Below, in pieces: positions 10,891 through 22,230 of a stretch of DNA of 64,000 bases. Position numbers and translations under genes: made by a program. Numbering within the stretch: position 1 is the stretch's first letter; each line of letters begins with the position of its first letter. Origin of the DNA: Coptis chinensis (taxonomy: Eukaryota; Streptophyta; Magnoliopsida; Ranunculales; Ranunculaceae); assembly GCA_015680905.1 (NCBI GenBank), contig CM027377.1, positions 15,152,501-15,216,500 of the forward strand, read 5' to 3'. The notes under the pieces were generated by a model, which was not told the DNA's origin, did not search any database, and worked only from the letters and a program-made list of their open reading frames with translations.

Positions 10891-13800
10891 TCAAGAAACA
10901 ACAGACATATTTTCAGTAGACAAGGGATCCAGGTCGCCTTCCGTGATAGCCTCGTCACCCATAACAGTTGAGGTACCAACAACATCCACTTCCATAGGCA
11001 CATCAAGAGCAACCTCTTCAATTTGGGACTCAACGACCTCCATAGCAGTTCTAGATAAGATAGGAGCATCACACGCATCTCCCAGTACGTGTACCACTGG
11101 TGTACTGGGAGCCTCGCGTTCATGCTCCTCTTTGAAAGCTTTATACTCGCCTCCATTTCGAAAGGAAATCAAGGCCCGAGCTTTGTATGCTTCAAGATCT
11201 GTTGAGTAACGTTTCTACGATCTTTGGGCATAGCCAGTCACCCTATCAATCTCTGCCCTCACAGCATTAAGCTCCGCCTTCGTAGCATTAAGCTCCAGCT
11301 TCATTCTCTCCAGCTCGGTGCTCATCAAGATTTTCGCCAAACAAACGTTCTAATGCTCTTTCTTCAGTTCTTTAAGATCTTTGAGGTTAATCGCATGTAC
11401 ATCCTGGATATTCCTTAGCGCCTCCTTCAGCTTTCCTACAGACTCCTTTTCTGATTCAGCAATCTGAGCGATCTCTTTCAACTTCTGGTATCCACTCACA
11501 AGCTGCACAGGCAAAAATACCACCACAATAAACTCACAAAATTTAAGAGCAGTATTAATGGTTAAGCTCTGTAGAGCGTCACTTACCAAACAATGAGCAA
11601 GATCCATTTGCCTCAGATTTTTAGCAAGGTGTTTGGAATCCAGCTCCTTGCGATTACAATCAAGAGCCATACAATCAACCATGCAAGCCGCAATCTTACT
11701 CGACTTAAAGCTAACATCAGTTCGCTTCACTGTTCGCTGCACCCCCTGATCATCCACATACACCACATGGCGATCCAAGTTGTCATCAGCCATATCAGAT
11801 TTCCCACTCACCTTACTCGGGACCTTCAACCTCAACGACGAGCTGTGCTCTCGAGGCACTTGTGGCTGGCTCTGACCGACCCCAAAGGTCTCCATATCCA
11901 AGATGTCCAGGTCGGGCACAGCCCTCAACCTGGAACTACGTGAGGCCTTACCCCCCACTCGTTCACCACCAGATGAACCTCCAGCACCGGAGCTGCCCCT
12001 AATCATAAGTGTTGTAGCCCAGGCAATCTTAGCCGTTCTTGGCTCACCCATCTCAGCCTTCCTTTTCAGCGAGCTGCTCTGCTCGCAAGGAATGAACACA
12101 ATATCTCCTCCAAGTCAAAGGAAGCGCCACCATAACCTCTCCCCCATTCAGGTCGCTTACTCAACCCACCAGTTCCAGAGCCCCCAGCACCACTCGCAGG
12201 TCGCCCGTGCCCAGGATGGTTCCTTCGGCTATCTTCCCTGGTATTAATGTCGATGTTCTCCCTCTCCATGCTGGAATCAGTAGATAGTTCATGATCAACT
12301 TTGCCCCGAGCCCTTTTATTTTGCCTCCTTCTTTTTGCCCTGATCTGGCGACCTCCCCTTTCAACGAAGTAGTTCGCTACTTCAGGCAGTATCTCTCGTT
12401 TCTCAGCTCGAGATAGCTTAGCAAACCTTTCTATCACCCCACGCTCAGTTCGCCATTTAACTGCGACCTCTGCAAAAGCAAAATAGATACATATCATATA
12501 CCAGATCAACACTTAAAATGTCAACACAAAACACCAACACCCACCAGAAAAGTTGCAAACCCTAGTGTATACGCCAAATCCCCTAGCACAGAAGTTCCCA
12601 ATCAACAACAATGGCCTTTTCTCCCAAGGCTAGTTACTTACACCGTCTATCACACTAGACTTAGTCGTCCGTGTTTGCAAGCTAAAGTTATTAGCCCGAG
12701 ATCGCTTCACAGAGAAGTGCTCAATAATGTCCTTGATAGTTAGTAAATTGATTCTTAATTATCTATAGATGAATATAAACAACTAATGATCAACTACCTT
12801 ATCAATATTATTCCTACTCTCAATTCATTATGCAATATATAGAGTACAGAATTGTTCCACTCTTAACTCTCTAGACTTAAACGAATTCAACTAATCAAAC
12901 ACAAGGAACAATGGTGAGAGTAATGTGTGATGTGAAATTTCTATTCTACGATTATACGATGGATTCAAATAAATCTAAATTAACTAAACTAATAAAAATA
13001 GGGTTTCGATGGAAGAGAAAGTTATAGAGAAGAGTGATCAATCCACCTAATAACTAGTTTCATGCAATAATCGAATTATTCATTGAAAAGATATCGTATT
13101 TAGGTTTTCACGTAACGATTCAACATAAAGCCTCAACCTTTATCATCCCTAGCAATAACCTACATATCTATATTCATTATTACTAGCATGTAGGATTATT
13201 ACAACCAAGTCTCTCGACTTAATTACAACAATCCCTAGTTTAATTTATCATATGCTTATTTTGGAAGTCATATAATGAACTAGACTTGTTGAAATCCATA
13301 CACAATTAAATAATTCTACTAAGCAATCTATTCCTCATTAGGTTTCATAATCACTCCCTCTAATGGGGGGATTAGCCTAATATCATTGGATTAATTAAAC
13401 TAAAATAATGAAAGGAAAACATAATGTAAATTAAACTAAACTTGATTAAACAAATAGAACAAGTCATTATTGAATAAGTATTAAACTCTATTAATCTATT
13501 TGAACAATAACAATAATGATTCAAAATGAATTAAAACTAAAATTAAAACTAATTTAGAACTAAGATTATGAATAACTACTTATCAAATTAAAATAAACTA
13601 ATTATGAATTTAAGGCAACTAAATCTAAAATAAAAATTGAATCAAAAACTAAATTGAAATGAAAAACTAATTCTTTATTATAAAACTAAATTTGATTCTA
13701 AATAATAATCTACCTTGTTCTAAAACTAATTAATTGAATGTAAAAACTAGATCTAAAACAAGTTATTGGAACTCATTAATGGAGTCTAACCTAATTTTTC

Positions 13801-14903
13801 AATCTAGATCTAGGTAATCTTCAAAGTTAAGTCTTCTCCATACAAATGGAGGAGACTAGATCCACTTTTTTGTGCATGGGCTAAGGATCCATATTTTGGG
13901 CCGGAAAATCGAGCCCAAAACCCAATTTTTTTAGTCCACAGAGGCCTTTTCAGCTAGATTTGACTTCCACAGACTTTTCGCCCACTTATGCTCCTCTGAT
14001 TGGGTCAAAGCTTAGACCATTGGAAAGCTCTTTTTGAGCCGGTCATTTTGACATAAGGTAGGCCCAATTTCAAGGTCTGAGTTAAAAGATACGGCTTTCG
14101 GAAGTTCTGCTGACTTTTATGTGCTGTTTCAGCACGCGTTGACTTTGATTTTTCAGCTTTGATCGGGATTTAAAAAGGCTTTTTCTCCTTGAATATTGGC
14201 CTTTTATCATAGAACTTCTTAGAAACCAAACCTTGCTCCTTTATCTCGCAAAAGGGATGCATTTCTGCACATATTCGACTCCAATGCATGAAATACACAA
14301 AAGCACGATAACAGTACTAACTTTTACTTATTAATCACATAATTGGTCTAAAGCAATATTGTTAAAGGGGTTAAAACTACAATTTTTGGCTCTTATCAGT
14401 CCTCAACCTCAATACGATATGCACCACTCCCGTTCAGCAGGTTAAACACCCTGAACAACCTCTAGGTATTGCCAACAAATTGGTAGGGCACTTTCTCACA
14501 AAAAATCAGAAACTCACAAACCAGCTTTGAGAGCGGTATCCTCATTCCCGCCCTTCGCAGATAACTACCCCATAGTTCACTGGCACGAACGTCTCACTAA
14601 AAACCTCGTCGTCCTTTGCCAGTTCATGTATTTCCAGGTCACTCACATTTATACCATATACTTTCCTCAGATCGGCAAAAGCTTTCACAGCTCGTCTATC
14701 TACTATCCTAGGGGGTAAACGACTAGAGGTCGATGTTGCCCCACTGTTAGAGCTACTTTCTACAGCCACAATAGTATTAGGTTCAACCTTATCCCTCTCA
14801 CTCTCAAACCCAACTGATTCTTCTCTCTCTTCATCAACATCATCAAAACCCAGAGAAACCTCGCAAATCTCATCAGATCGCGTGTGTCGTCAAAATCGGA
14901 CAT
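10891..14903 (-). pseudogene. Antisense-ORF protein (putative gypsy-type transposon domain), spliced, degenerate
   Basis: Read leftward from about 14903: an acidic N-terminus (GFDDVDEEREESVGFESE), then RRAVKAFADLRKVYGINVSD, then after a one-base shift at GRE/MRIPL the core RIPLSKLVCEFL...VGNT*RLFRVFNLL. A solo LTR (12734-14398) splits IEVED from IIEHFSVKRS. Intron 12470-12643 has donor GTGTAAGT and acceptor TTTTGCAG and joins VID to EVAVKWRTERG. A basic RRRQNKRARG stretch follows, then a shift near 12100 into FIPCEQSSSLKRK. Intron 11503-11586 (GTAAGT/GTGCAG) joins AHCL to LVSGYQKL. The end is a coiled coil (LERMKLELNATKAELNAV) with two in-frame stops near 11346 and 11210, and an acidic tail ending at 10891. 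It resembles PF04195-type plant transposon proteins. The start is uncertain because the ATG at 14903 is out of frame. Confidence 0.75.
12734..14398 (-). mobile_element. Solo LTR, 1665 bp, with perfect 5-bp target duplication
   Basis: On the minus strand it starts TGATAAGAGCCAAAAATTG at 14398 and ends TTACTAACTATCA at 12734. GTCCT lies at 12729-12733 and again at 14399-14403, a perfect 5-bp target duplication. Removing the LTR and one copy restores the reading frame IEVED|IIEH of the antisense ORF. No internal retrotransposon sequence remains, so this is a solo LTR. Its start resembles the LTR at 5057 but the remainder differs. Confidence 0.92.
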
Positions 14904-15422
14904 CTTCCTCTCACAACTTACAACTACCACAATACTAAATAAATCAGATGACCTAACAACTCAACAGAAAAGCAAGAACAAAGCAGAGAAATGAACAGCA
15001 ACAATGGTAGAAGAACTAACCTGAGAAACCCTAGCCTTGAGTTTTTTAGAGGAGAAACAAAATATGACTTTTTAGATCTCCAAATTTGGTTTTGTGTGAT
15101 CGACCCTCCAGTTCCCGATGCTCCTCATGATTACACCATAAGCCCTATCCCACACGTCTACCAAAGACCTGTCTTTTCAAAATCCCGAGAAAAGCGGCGG
15201 CGCATTTTCCCCCTCAATTGCTTTCAGATTCTCCCGTGTCAATCATCATGTATTCTTCTGATCTAGCACCAGTTCGTTATACAGCATGAAATGATCTCTC
15301 CATAATGGTGGATATTCCTGTTCACAAATGTTCACCTCCTTACATATGCCAGACCACGCCATCGTTCTTTCTCGGCCGGATCACTTCTCTCGTATAAAGT
15401 GACTCTTGACCGAGATGGGGTG
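14904..15422. other. Leader of the antisense ORF and pre-LTR region
   Basis: On the minus strand this would be the 5' leader of the antisense ORF; on the plus strand it ends in a purine-rich GAGATGGGG before the LTR. No coding region was recognised. The 91-residue plus-strand frame at 14991-15266 has no known motif. Confidence 0.45.
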
Positions 15423-16028
15423 TGTGAGGGACTAATATTCACATCTAATGAAGATCATGTGCGCGTCTAGCATAAGCAGAAATATCCTACCGACCTCATG
15501 TCCTCGTCCTCCGAGCTCGTTTCATAAGTAACTCGCCTCATGTAGGTGGTCCACTTCAGCTCGTACTACAAGCAACGACATCAGCTCCCGATCTAAGATG
15601 TTCAACCTGCCAGCTCGCTCTAGAAGGACGCAGGTCACATGGACGAACTTACGTAGATCGCTTCATCTTATGACATCATCTATCTTCTAGATGCAATCAT
15701 TACCGAAGCCATACTTACATAATCCATTATCGCAAATTACGAACCACTGTAACCACTCCCCATCATTATAGAATTCCTACCAACACCATTCATACACTCC
15801 TTCTCAATCTCAACCATATATCTATCCTTGTCAATACACATGTTGCGTGGATCCTCACGATCAACAACTATAAATACCCTCTACATGAACTACGTCAGAC
15901 ATGATTCTACTCTCCCCCCAAAAGTGAGAGATAGATATCTAGGCAGTTCGCTCAAAACGAACTCGGTCTTTCCCATCTCCAAACCCATTCTCCTTTTTGT
16001 TACATTTGTAAGGAATAACTAAACCACA
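15423..16028 (+). repeat. 3' LTR of the Tat-type element
   Basis: Starts TGTGAGGGACTAATATTC. Contains a TATA-like ACTATAAATA (15868-15877) and the sequence GATATCTAGGCAGTTCG, which matches GATACGTAGGCAGTTCG near 53731. It ends TTTGTAAGGAATAACTAAACCACA at about 16028, parallel to TTTGTAAGGATTACCAAAAACA at 53828. Boundaries are set by this comparison. Confidence 0.75.
15868..15877 (+). promoter_or_regulatory. TATA box of the 3' LTR
   Basis: ACTATAAATA occupies the same relative place in the LTR as CTATATAAAG at 53667-53676 in the related element. Confidence 0.5.
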
Positions 16029-16288
16029 CCTTTACACCTGTCACATTTCTTTAGGTTGTATGATTTATTAACATCAGGGGAAAATCTTATTTGAATTGCG
16101 TAAATGGTGGAAGGAGTTAAGGACGTAAGATATTATCCAAGAGGAAGAAACCACGTTTGGATATTTTACAGAAATAATCCACCATGTGATTTTCATAATA
16201 ATAAATTGAGTTGTGGAAAAAAATTAAAATATATATTTATATATATGAATTATATGTATTTTTTCGATAATGGATATATTTTCATTAA
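16029..16288. other. AT-rich spacer
   Basis: No repeat family or coding sequence was recognised. The short frame at 16104-16328 is AT-biased and without motifs. Confidence 0.4.
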
Positions 16289-16985
16289 CTATAGAAATAA
16301 AGGTTCCACACCATACTCTGCAATATAACTTAGAAGATGACCCATACCCAGTCCATTTGTAGCCCTAACAGCTAGGTTATGAGCCTCTCCTACAAAAGAC
16401 CTAGGTACCAAAATAAACTTCAAACTAGACACAGACTCTAGACTCTTAGAAATAAAGGACAAAACATTCTTGTACTTCCAGCAGCAGTCATCCAGAGAGC
16501 AGTTCAAAGTTTTGGTTACACTTTGATTGTCTCCCCGAAACTCAGTATTGGACATACCCATATCCGCAACTAATAGAACTGCCACCTCTGCTGCAATAAA
16601 TTCTGCCTCCTCAGAAGAAGTTGTTGTGAACCTCCTTGCTGCTGCTCTCAAGGTGATTCCTTCTCCATCATTGGCTATTACCCCAGCTACAGCATGTCCA
16701 TTGCTGCTGTCATATGCAACATCAAAAAATAAAATCAGTATTGTTGTTTGCATGATTTGAACTACTTGCATTATTGGTAGTATATGTTATTGTATTTAAA
16801 GGACATGATAAGATAAAATTTGGGTTTTGTTGGTCCTGGTTCATATCAAAAGCTTTGATGGTTATGTCCCAGCTTGCTCTGACTGTTGCAAGGATAACTC
16901 GTCTGCTTAGTTTCCCTGCATAAAAAATAAGTTTGTTTCTATTCTCCCAGATCCCCGCTAGGAGGGTACAAGCATATATGCCAAA
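16289..16985 (-). pseudogene. LINE 3' end: RNase H (RVT_3-type) fragment
   Basis: Read leftward, LAGIWENRNKLIF (about 16980) is the linker usually seen between zf-RVT and RNase H in plant LINEs. GKLSRRVILATVRASWD follows, and after a break the 160-residue frame 16289-16771. That frame carries FFDVAYDSSNGHAVAGVI, SEEAEFIAAEVAVLL and EFRGDNQSV, which match the acidic-residue layout of type-I RNase H (D at the first strand, E in the helix, D in the third). It ends GHLLSYIAEYGVEP. No endonuclease or RT is attached, so this is a 5'-truncated fragment. No poly(A) or target duplication was identified. Confidence 0.8.
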
Positions 16986-17061
16986 ACTGCTTATATGCTC
17001 ATAAGTTAGCTAAAGGTTGAGTTCATCAAATTAACGATATGGGCAATACATTTAAATTGAA

Positions 17062-17258
17062 GGGTTAACAAGTATTACATTCTATTAGATGGGAAAATTA
17101 GGGTTCCCCCCTCCAAATACACACACAAAAAACACGATCAACCCAAATTGACAGTTTTTTTTTTTGTATGTACTCCAAGGGGGGGAGACCCTAATTTTCC
17201 CATCTAGTAGGGGGAAATCCTAATTGGCTCATCTAGTGGGGGTAATACTAGTTAACCC
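17062..17258. mobile_element. MULE-type MITE, copy 1 (197 bp)
   Basis: Ends GGGTTAACAAGTATTAC and GTAATACTAGTTAACCC are inverted repeats. The 9-bp sequence TAAATTGAA flanks both sides (17053-17061 and 17259-17267) exactly. The right arm is CTAGATGAGCCAATTAGG-like when reversed; the left arm has lost that segment. A 9-bp duplication points to the Mutator superfamily. Copy 2 is at 34396-34612. Confidence 0.92.
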
Positions 17259-17313
17259 TAAATTGAAAGTCAGTGAGATTTGAAAACTTCAGTTAATTAA
17301 ATCATACATATAT

Positions 17314-17521
17314 TATTAGAAGTAATTCTGGATGAGCGCTCCCGCGCCTCACGTACTATTTGCGATACTCGCACCACTTGTATTTGTACCGATCTTAGAT
17401 ATTTCTTATTTTAGTTTTCTATTTTAGGAACTTGTAATCTGTATATAAACCATTGTAATCTCTATAGAAATTAATCAAGTAAATATTCTCTCAAATCAAT
17501 CTCTATCTCTCTAATTTATCA
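17314..17521 (+). repeat. Copia 5' LTR
   Basis: Runs from TATTAGAAGTAATT to CTCTAATTTATCA. It contains a TATA-like GTATATAAACC near 17442 and is followed immediately by the primer site. Compared with the 3' LTR it lacks an AAGAGTGCGCC-like stretch and the TATCA of ACCGTATCAATC. Confidence 0.93.
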
Positions 17522-17530
17522 TGGTATCAG
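17522..17530 (+). promoter_or_regulatory. Primer binding site (tRNA-iMet)
   Basis: TGGTATCAG directly abuts the 5' LTR. It is the standard plant Copia primer site, complementary to the 3' end of initiator methionine tRNA. Confidence 0.9.
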
Positions 17531-17592
17531 CCTAATTTCGATCCAAATCCTAACCCTAACTACTCTAAGCTTTCGCCTCCTCTTAATTCTCA

Positions 17593-20500
17593 ATGGTCGA
17601 TGCCTCAAAAACCAATAATGACTCTCCTCCAAGTTCTGATGATCATTTCTTTGTCCACCACTCAAATAGCCCCATGGCTATTCTCGTATCTCCTCTGTTA
17701 TCCGGTGACAATTATCCGACTTGGTTACGGTCTATCTCTAGTGCCCTTCGAGCAAAGAATAAGTTTGGTTTTGTTGATGGCTCTATCACACCTCCCAGCA
17801 CTCCCAAAGAAAAATCCAAGTGGTCGCGATGTGATGACCTCGTTGCTTCATGGATTCTCAATTCTGTTACTCCAGATATCCGTGGAAGCATTCTCTATGC
17901 CGACTCTGCATCCGAAATCTGGAAAGATCTAGGTGATCGTTTTTCACAAACTAATGCACCCAAGGTTTTTCAACTGAAGGATTCCGTCACTCTTCTCAAA
18001 CAAGACAATCGTCCGGTATCTGTTTATTTCACTTTGCTTAAATCTTTCTGTGATGAATTAAGTTTTTTGTCTACTATGCCTGCTTGTACTTGTGGTCATG
18101 CATCTATTTTTGCCAAAGAGGTTGAAGACGGTCGTTCTATGAAATTCATGCAAGGCCTAGATGCTCGTTTTCAATCCATCTAGTCAAATTCTCTTAATGG
18201 ATCATTTTCCTCGTATGTCCAAGATTTATTCTTTAATCCGACAGGAAGAGAAGCAACAAGAGATTCATGCACTCTCTCTTCCTTCTACTCCAGACGCTGT
18301 TACCCTGAGTACTCACTTTCAAAAGACCAACTGGGCTTCTTCTTCGAAATCAGGCCCGTCTAAACTGCCGCAACACAACACTGGTTCGCCTCAGCCTAGA
18401 GCACGCACGCCCTCCAATACAAGGCAACCAGAGCACGCCCGCGCTCGTCCATTCTACAACCACTATAACCGAGTTGGACATCATATTGGTACATGTTACA
18501 AACTGCACGGTTATACACCCAAGCCTGCTCAAGCCAATTCGGTTGCTACAAGCTCCAATTTTCCTATTTTCTCCACATAATAATACAACCAACTTCTCAG
18601 TTTGCTTGATTCAGGTAGTACCACTTCACAAGCAAATCTGACAGGTATATCTCTCTCGTGTTTTTCTAAATTCATATGGATCATTGACTCTGGTGCTACC
18701 AATCATGTCTGTTCATCATTACATCTGTTTTCTTATTATCATACTTGTTTAACACATTCTACTCTTAAACTCCCGGATGGAATAGGCCATTTAATTACTC
18801 ATGTTGGTAGTGTTATTCTCTCTCCTCTTTTGCGTCTTGACAACGTTCTGTTTGTTCCCACCTTTCATTTTAACTTGCTTTCCATTAGTAAACTAGTCAA
18901 ATCTCACCCTATCTCTGTCACGTTCACTAATGATTCTTGCCTTTTTCAGGACCAGTTACCGAAGAAGAAGATTGGATTGGGACGGCTTAATGGGGGACTC
19001 TACCATCTCCAACTAGCTTCCGTTTGCTCATCCCACAACTCCACCACCAATAATTTATGGCATTATCACTTAGGACATCTCTCTTCCACGCCTTTGCAGA
19101 TTTTAGCTAAGCAGTTTTATTTCATTTTTAGTTCCAATAATGCTACTTGCAATGTATGTCCGCAAGTTAAGCAAATACGTTTATCTTTTTCTCATAGTTC
19201 AATAAAAACTATTCGACCTTTTCAAATGATTCATTGTGACATTTGGGGTCCTTTTCATTTACCATCATATTCCAATGCTCGTTTTTTTTTAACTATTGTC
19301 GATGATTTTAGTAGTGCTATATGGATTTATCTTATGACTATCAAATCTGAAGCTGCCATGCATTTACAATCTTTTTTTGTCATGGTTCATACTCAATTTC
19401 ATTCTACAATATATTCGCTCATATCTGGCCATAGCAGCATTGATGACCATTTTCATGAAATCCAAGTCCTTCAATCTGATAATGGATCCGAATTTATATC
19501 CCATAACATGCAACAATTTTTTTCCAAACATGGGGTTATCCACCAACGTAGTTGCGTTGCTACTCCCCAACAAAACGCCGTTGTTGAAAGAAAACATCGT
19601 CACTTACTAAACGTTGCACGAGTATTACGTTTTCAAGCTCATCTCCCGTTATTTTTCTAGGGTGAATGCATTCTCACCGCAGGCTATCTCATTAACAAAA
19701 TTCCTAGTACCTTATTAACAAAATTCCTAGTACCTCATGAGCTGTTGTTTACAACACCTCCCACTCTTGCCCATCTTCGTGTTTTTGGTTGTTTATGTTT
19801 TGCTCACAACACTTCCATTAAAAATAAGTTTGATCACCGCGGGAAACCTGACATCTTCATTGGTTATCCTTATGCTCAGAAAGTCTATCGCATTTATGAT
19901 TTATCTTCCAAGAAAATTTAAACTTCCCGTGACGTGATTTTCCATGAGAATGTCTTACCCTATCAATATTTATCTTCCCCGCGCATCCCATCTACCAGTT
20001 TATTCCTTACCCATCCCAAACAATGAAACATTCGACATTCAATCATCTCATGTAACTCCGGTAGGCAGGCCAGCCTCCCCCATCGGGCACTCTTCCAGTA
20101 GATAGAGCGCGTGAGCCCTCTGATCCAGTACAAACAAAGCGAGCCCGCGCCCTCCCTACTGACACTTTTCTAACTCTTACAGCTCCGACACCTACAATTT
20201 TGGAACACCCTCAGCCACCACACCCCAACTCTCCTACCTCACCTCGATCTACTAGAGTGCGAAAACCCCCACCACTTCTCATCAAAGATTATCACTGCCC
20301 TACTCTCACCAAGGCACCTACAGTCCCTCATTCGGCCAACCTCATCCAATCGGACTCTAAGGTAACACGGTCTTCCACTCTATATCTTATGGCTTTCTAT
20401 GTTTCTGACACTAACTTTTCTACTTGTCATAAAGCTTTTTTGTTTAAAGTGTCTTCTTCAGTTGTTCCTACATCTTTTTCTCAAGCTGTCAAAATTCCAT

Positions 20501-21999
20501 AATGGAGAGCTGCTATGGCTGCTGAAATTGCAGCTTTGGAACAAAATAATACATGGACTCCTGTTCCGTCATCCTCTCATCATGAGCATATTAGTTGTAA
20601 ATGGGTTTTCAAGATTAAATATCATTCAGATGGTTCTATTGAACGTTACAAAGCTTGTCTTATTGCCAAGGGTTACAATCATATTGAAGGCCAAGACTAT
20701 CATGACACTTTTGCATCCGTTGCTAAACTAGTCACTGTTCGATTACTTCTCTCCATTGCTACTATAAGACATTGGACTCTTCAGCAGCTGGATGTCCACA
20801 ATGCCTTTCTCCAAGGCAATTTGGATGAAACTGCCTATATGACCTTACCTCCTGGATTCACCAAACAAGGGGAACACAAGATCTGTCACCTTAATAAGTC
20901 CTTATATGGACTCAAGCAGGCTTCTCGGCAATGGTTTGCCAAACTATCTGCCACTCTTTTCACTACCGGCTTCGCTCAGTTTAAGTCTGATTATTCTCTA
21001 TTCACAAATATTTGTGGTTCTAATTCTACATTTGTCCTTGTTTATGTGGACGACAGTTTGATCACAGGCAACAATCCATCTCTCATTCAGAACTTGAAGC
21101 ATTTTTTAGAATCAAAGTTCTATATCAAGGACTTGAGACGTCTAAAATATTTCTTGGGCATTGAGGTGGCTCATTCCAAAGAAGGATTATTTCTTACACA
21201 ACGCAAATATCTTTTGGACATTATGTCTGATTGTGGTACCACTGGTGGTCGTATTTCTGAGTTCCCTATAGAACAAAACATCAACCTCCATACCGATGAT
21301 GGCACGTTACTTTAGGATCATACTGTCTATTGTCACTTGATTGGGCGTCTCTTATATCTCACAGTTACACGTCCAGATATCACTTATTCTGTTAATTATC
21401 TTAGCCGTTTCATGCAGTCTCCATGGACTCCACATTTAGATGCTGCTCATCGTATACTCCGTTACCTTAAATGTTCGATCAACAAAGGGATTCTCTTATC
21501 AGTTAATAGCTCTTTACACATCTCTGGTTTCTGTGACTTTGATTGGGCTGGCTGCCCTGTCACTCGTCGTTCTACTAGTAGTTATTGCACCTTTCTTGGT
21601 TCTAGTCCTATATCCTGGAAAACAAAGAAACATAGCATTGTATCTCATTCTTCTGCTGAAACCGAATATCGTTCCATGGCTACCCTTGCGTGTGAACTTC
21701 AATGGTTGAAGTATCTTCTGCATGACTTAGGCATCTCTCACCCTTCTCCGATGAACATATTCTGCGACAATCAGGCCGCCCTCCATCTCTCTCAAAATCC
21801 AGTTTTTCATGAACGAACGAAGCACATCGAATTAGACTGTCATTTCTTGCGCGACAAGATACAGGCCAAATTATTATCTCCTACGTTCGTTTTATCCTCA
21901 GATCAGGTGGCTAACGCCTTCACTAAACCTTTCGGCAATGACACCTTTCTGAGATTAATTCGCAAGTTGGGAGTTCTTGACATTCACTCTCCAACTTGA
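17593..21999 (+). pseudogene. Copia gag-pol polyprotein, degenerate
   Basis: Gag (17593-18183) has the retrotransposon gag signature LSGDNYPTWLRSISSALRAK. A shifted segment follows with the zinc knuckle YNHYNRVGHHIGTCYKLHGY, in which the first two Cys are Tyr. Protease shows WIIDSGATNHVC (about 18680). Then come LWHYHLGHLS (pre-integrase His pair), integrase DIWGPF, QSDNGSEF and PQQNAVVERKHR with the D-D-E residues kept, and a Trp-to-stop at 19658. RT (20515-21315) has CKWVFKIK, QLDVHNAFLQG and the intact VYVDDSLITG. RNase H has GFCDFDWAGCPVTRRSTS and SAETEYRSMA. It ends LGVLDIHSPT at 21997-21999. In-frame stops also occur at 19918, 20501 and 21313, and there are frameshifts, so no full product is possible. 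The catalytic cores are otherwise well preserved, suggesting moderate age. Confidence 0.93.
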
Positions 22000-22006
22000 G
22001 GGGGAG
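21998..22006 (+). promoter_or_regulatory. Polypurine tract
   Basis: GAGGGGGAG lies immediately before the 3' LTR and is the usual plus-strand primer for Copia. Confidence 0.85.
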
Positions 22007-22230
22007 TATTAGAAGTAATTATGGACGTCAGAGTAAAGAGTGCGCCCGTGCCTCGCGTACTATTTGCGATACTCGCACCGCTTGTATTTGTACCGTATCA
22101 ATCTTAGATATTTCTTATTTTAGTTTTCTATTTTAAGAACTTGTAATCTCTATATAAACTATTGCAATCTCTATATAAATTAATCAAGTAAATATTCTCT
22201 CAAATCAATCTCTATCTCTCTAATTTATCA
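22007..22230 (+). repeat. Copia 3' LTR
   Basis: Same ends as the 5' LTR and followed by TATAT. It has a short extra segment (CGTCAGAGTAAAGAG region) relative to the 5' LTR, and several substitutions that record age since insertion. Confidence 0.93.

Larger units (their letters stand above)
10891..16028 (+). mobile_element. 3' part of a Tat/Retand-type Gypsy element
   Basis: An antisense, intron-containing ORF (10891-14903) is followed by a purine-rich GAGATGGGG and an LTR that starts TGTGAGGGACTAATATTC at 15423. The element at 53309-57130 has the same LTR start (TGTGAGGGAGTAATATAC) and the Tat primer-site signature, which supports lineage and orientation. Antisense ORFs before the 3' LTR are known from Tat/Retand elements. 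Gag and pol of this copy are not present in the window. The assignment combines sequence with family knowledge. Confidence 0.65.
17314..22230 (+). mobile_element. Copia retrotransposon, complete, Ale-like, mutated
   Basis: LTRs at 17314-17521 and 22007-22230 are flanked by the target duplication TATAT (17309-17313 and 22231-22235). A TGGTATCAG primer site for initiator tRNA-Met follows the 5' LTR, and a purine tract GAGGGGGAG precedes the 3' LTR. The domain order gag, protease, integrase, RT, RNase H is Copia. The 4.9-kb length with ~210-bp LTRs fits the Ale/Retrofit lineage; that sublineage is inferred. LTRs start TATTAGAAG and not TG on both sides. The 5' LTR lacks about a dozen bases present in the 3' LTR. 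Confidence 0.95.

Noticed and set aside
11593..12247. Plus-strand frames at 11593-11943 and 11903-12247
   Set aside because: They are antisense shadows of the minus-strand antisense-ORF protein, which has recognised motifs and splice sites.
14527..14718. Plus-strand 63-codon frame
   Set aside because: It is antisense to the recognised RRAVKAFADLRKVYG segment of the minus-strand protein.
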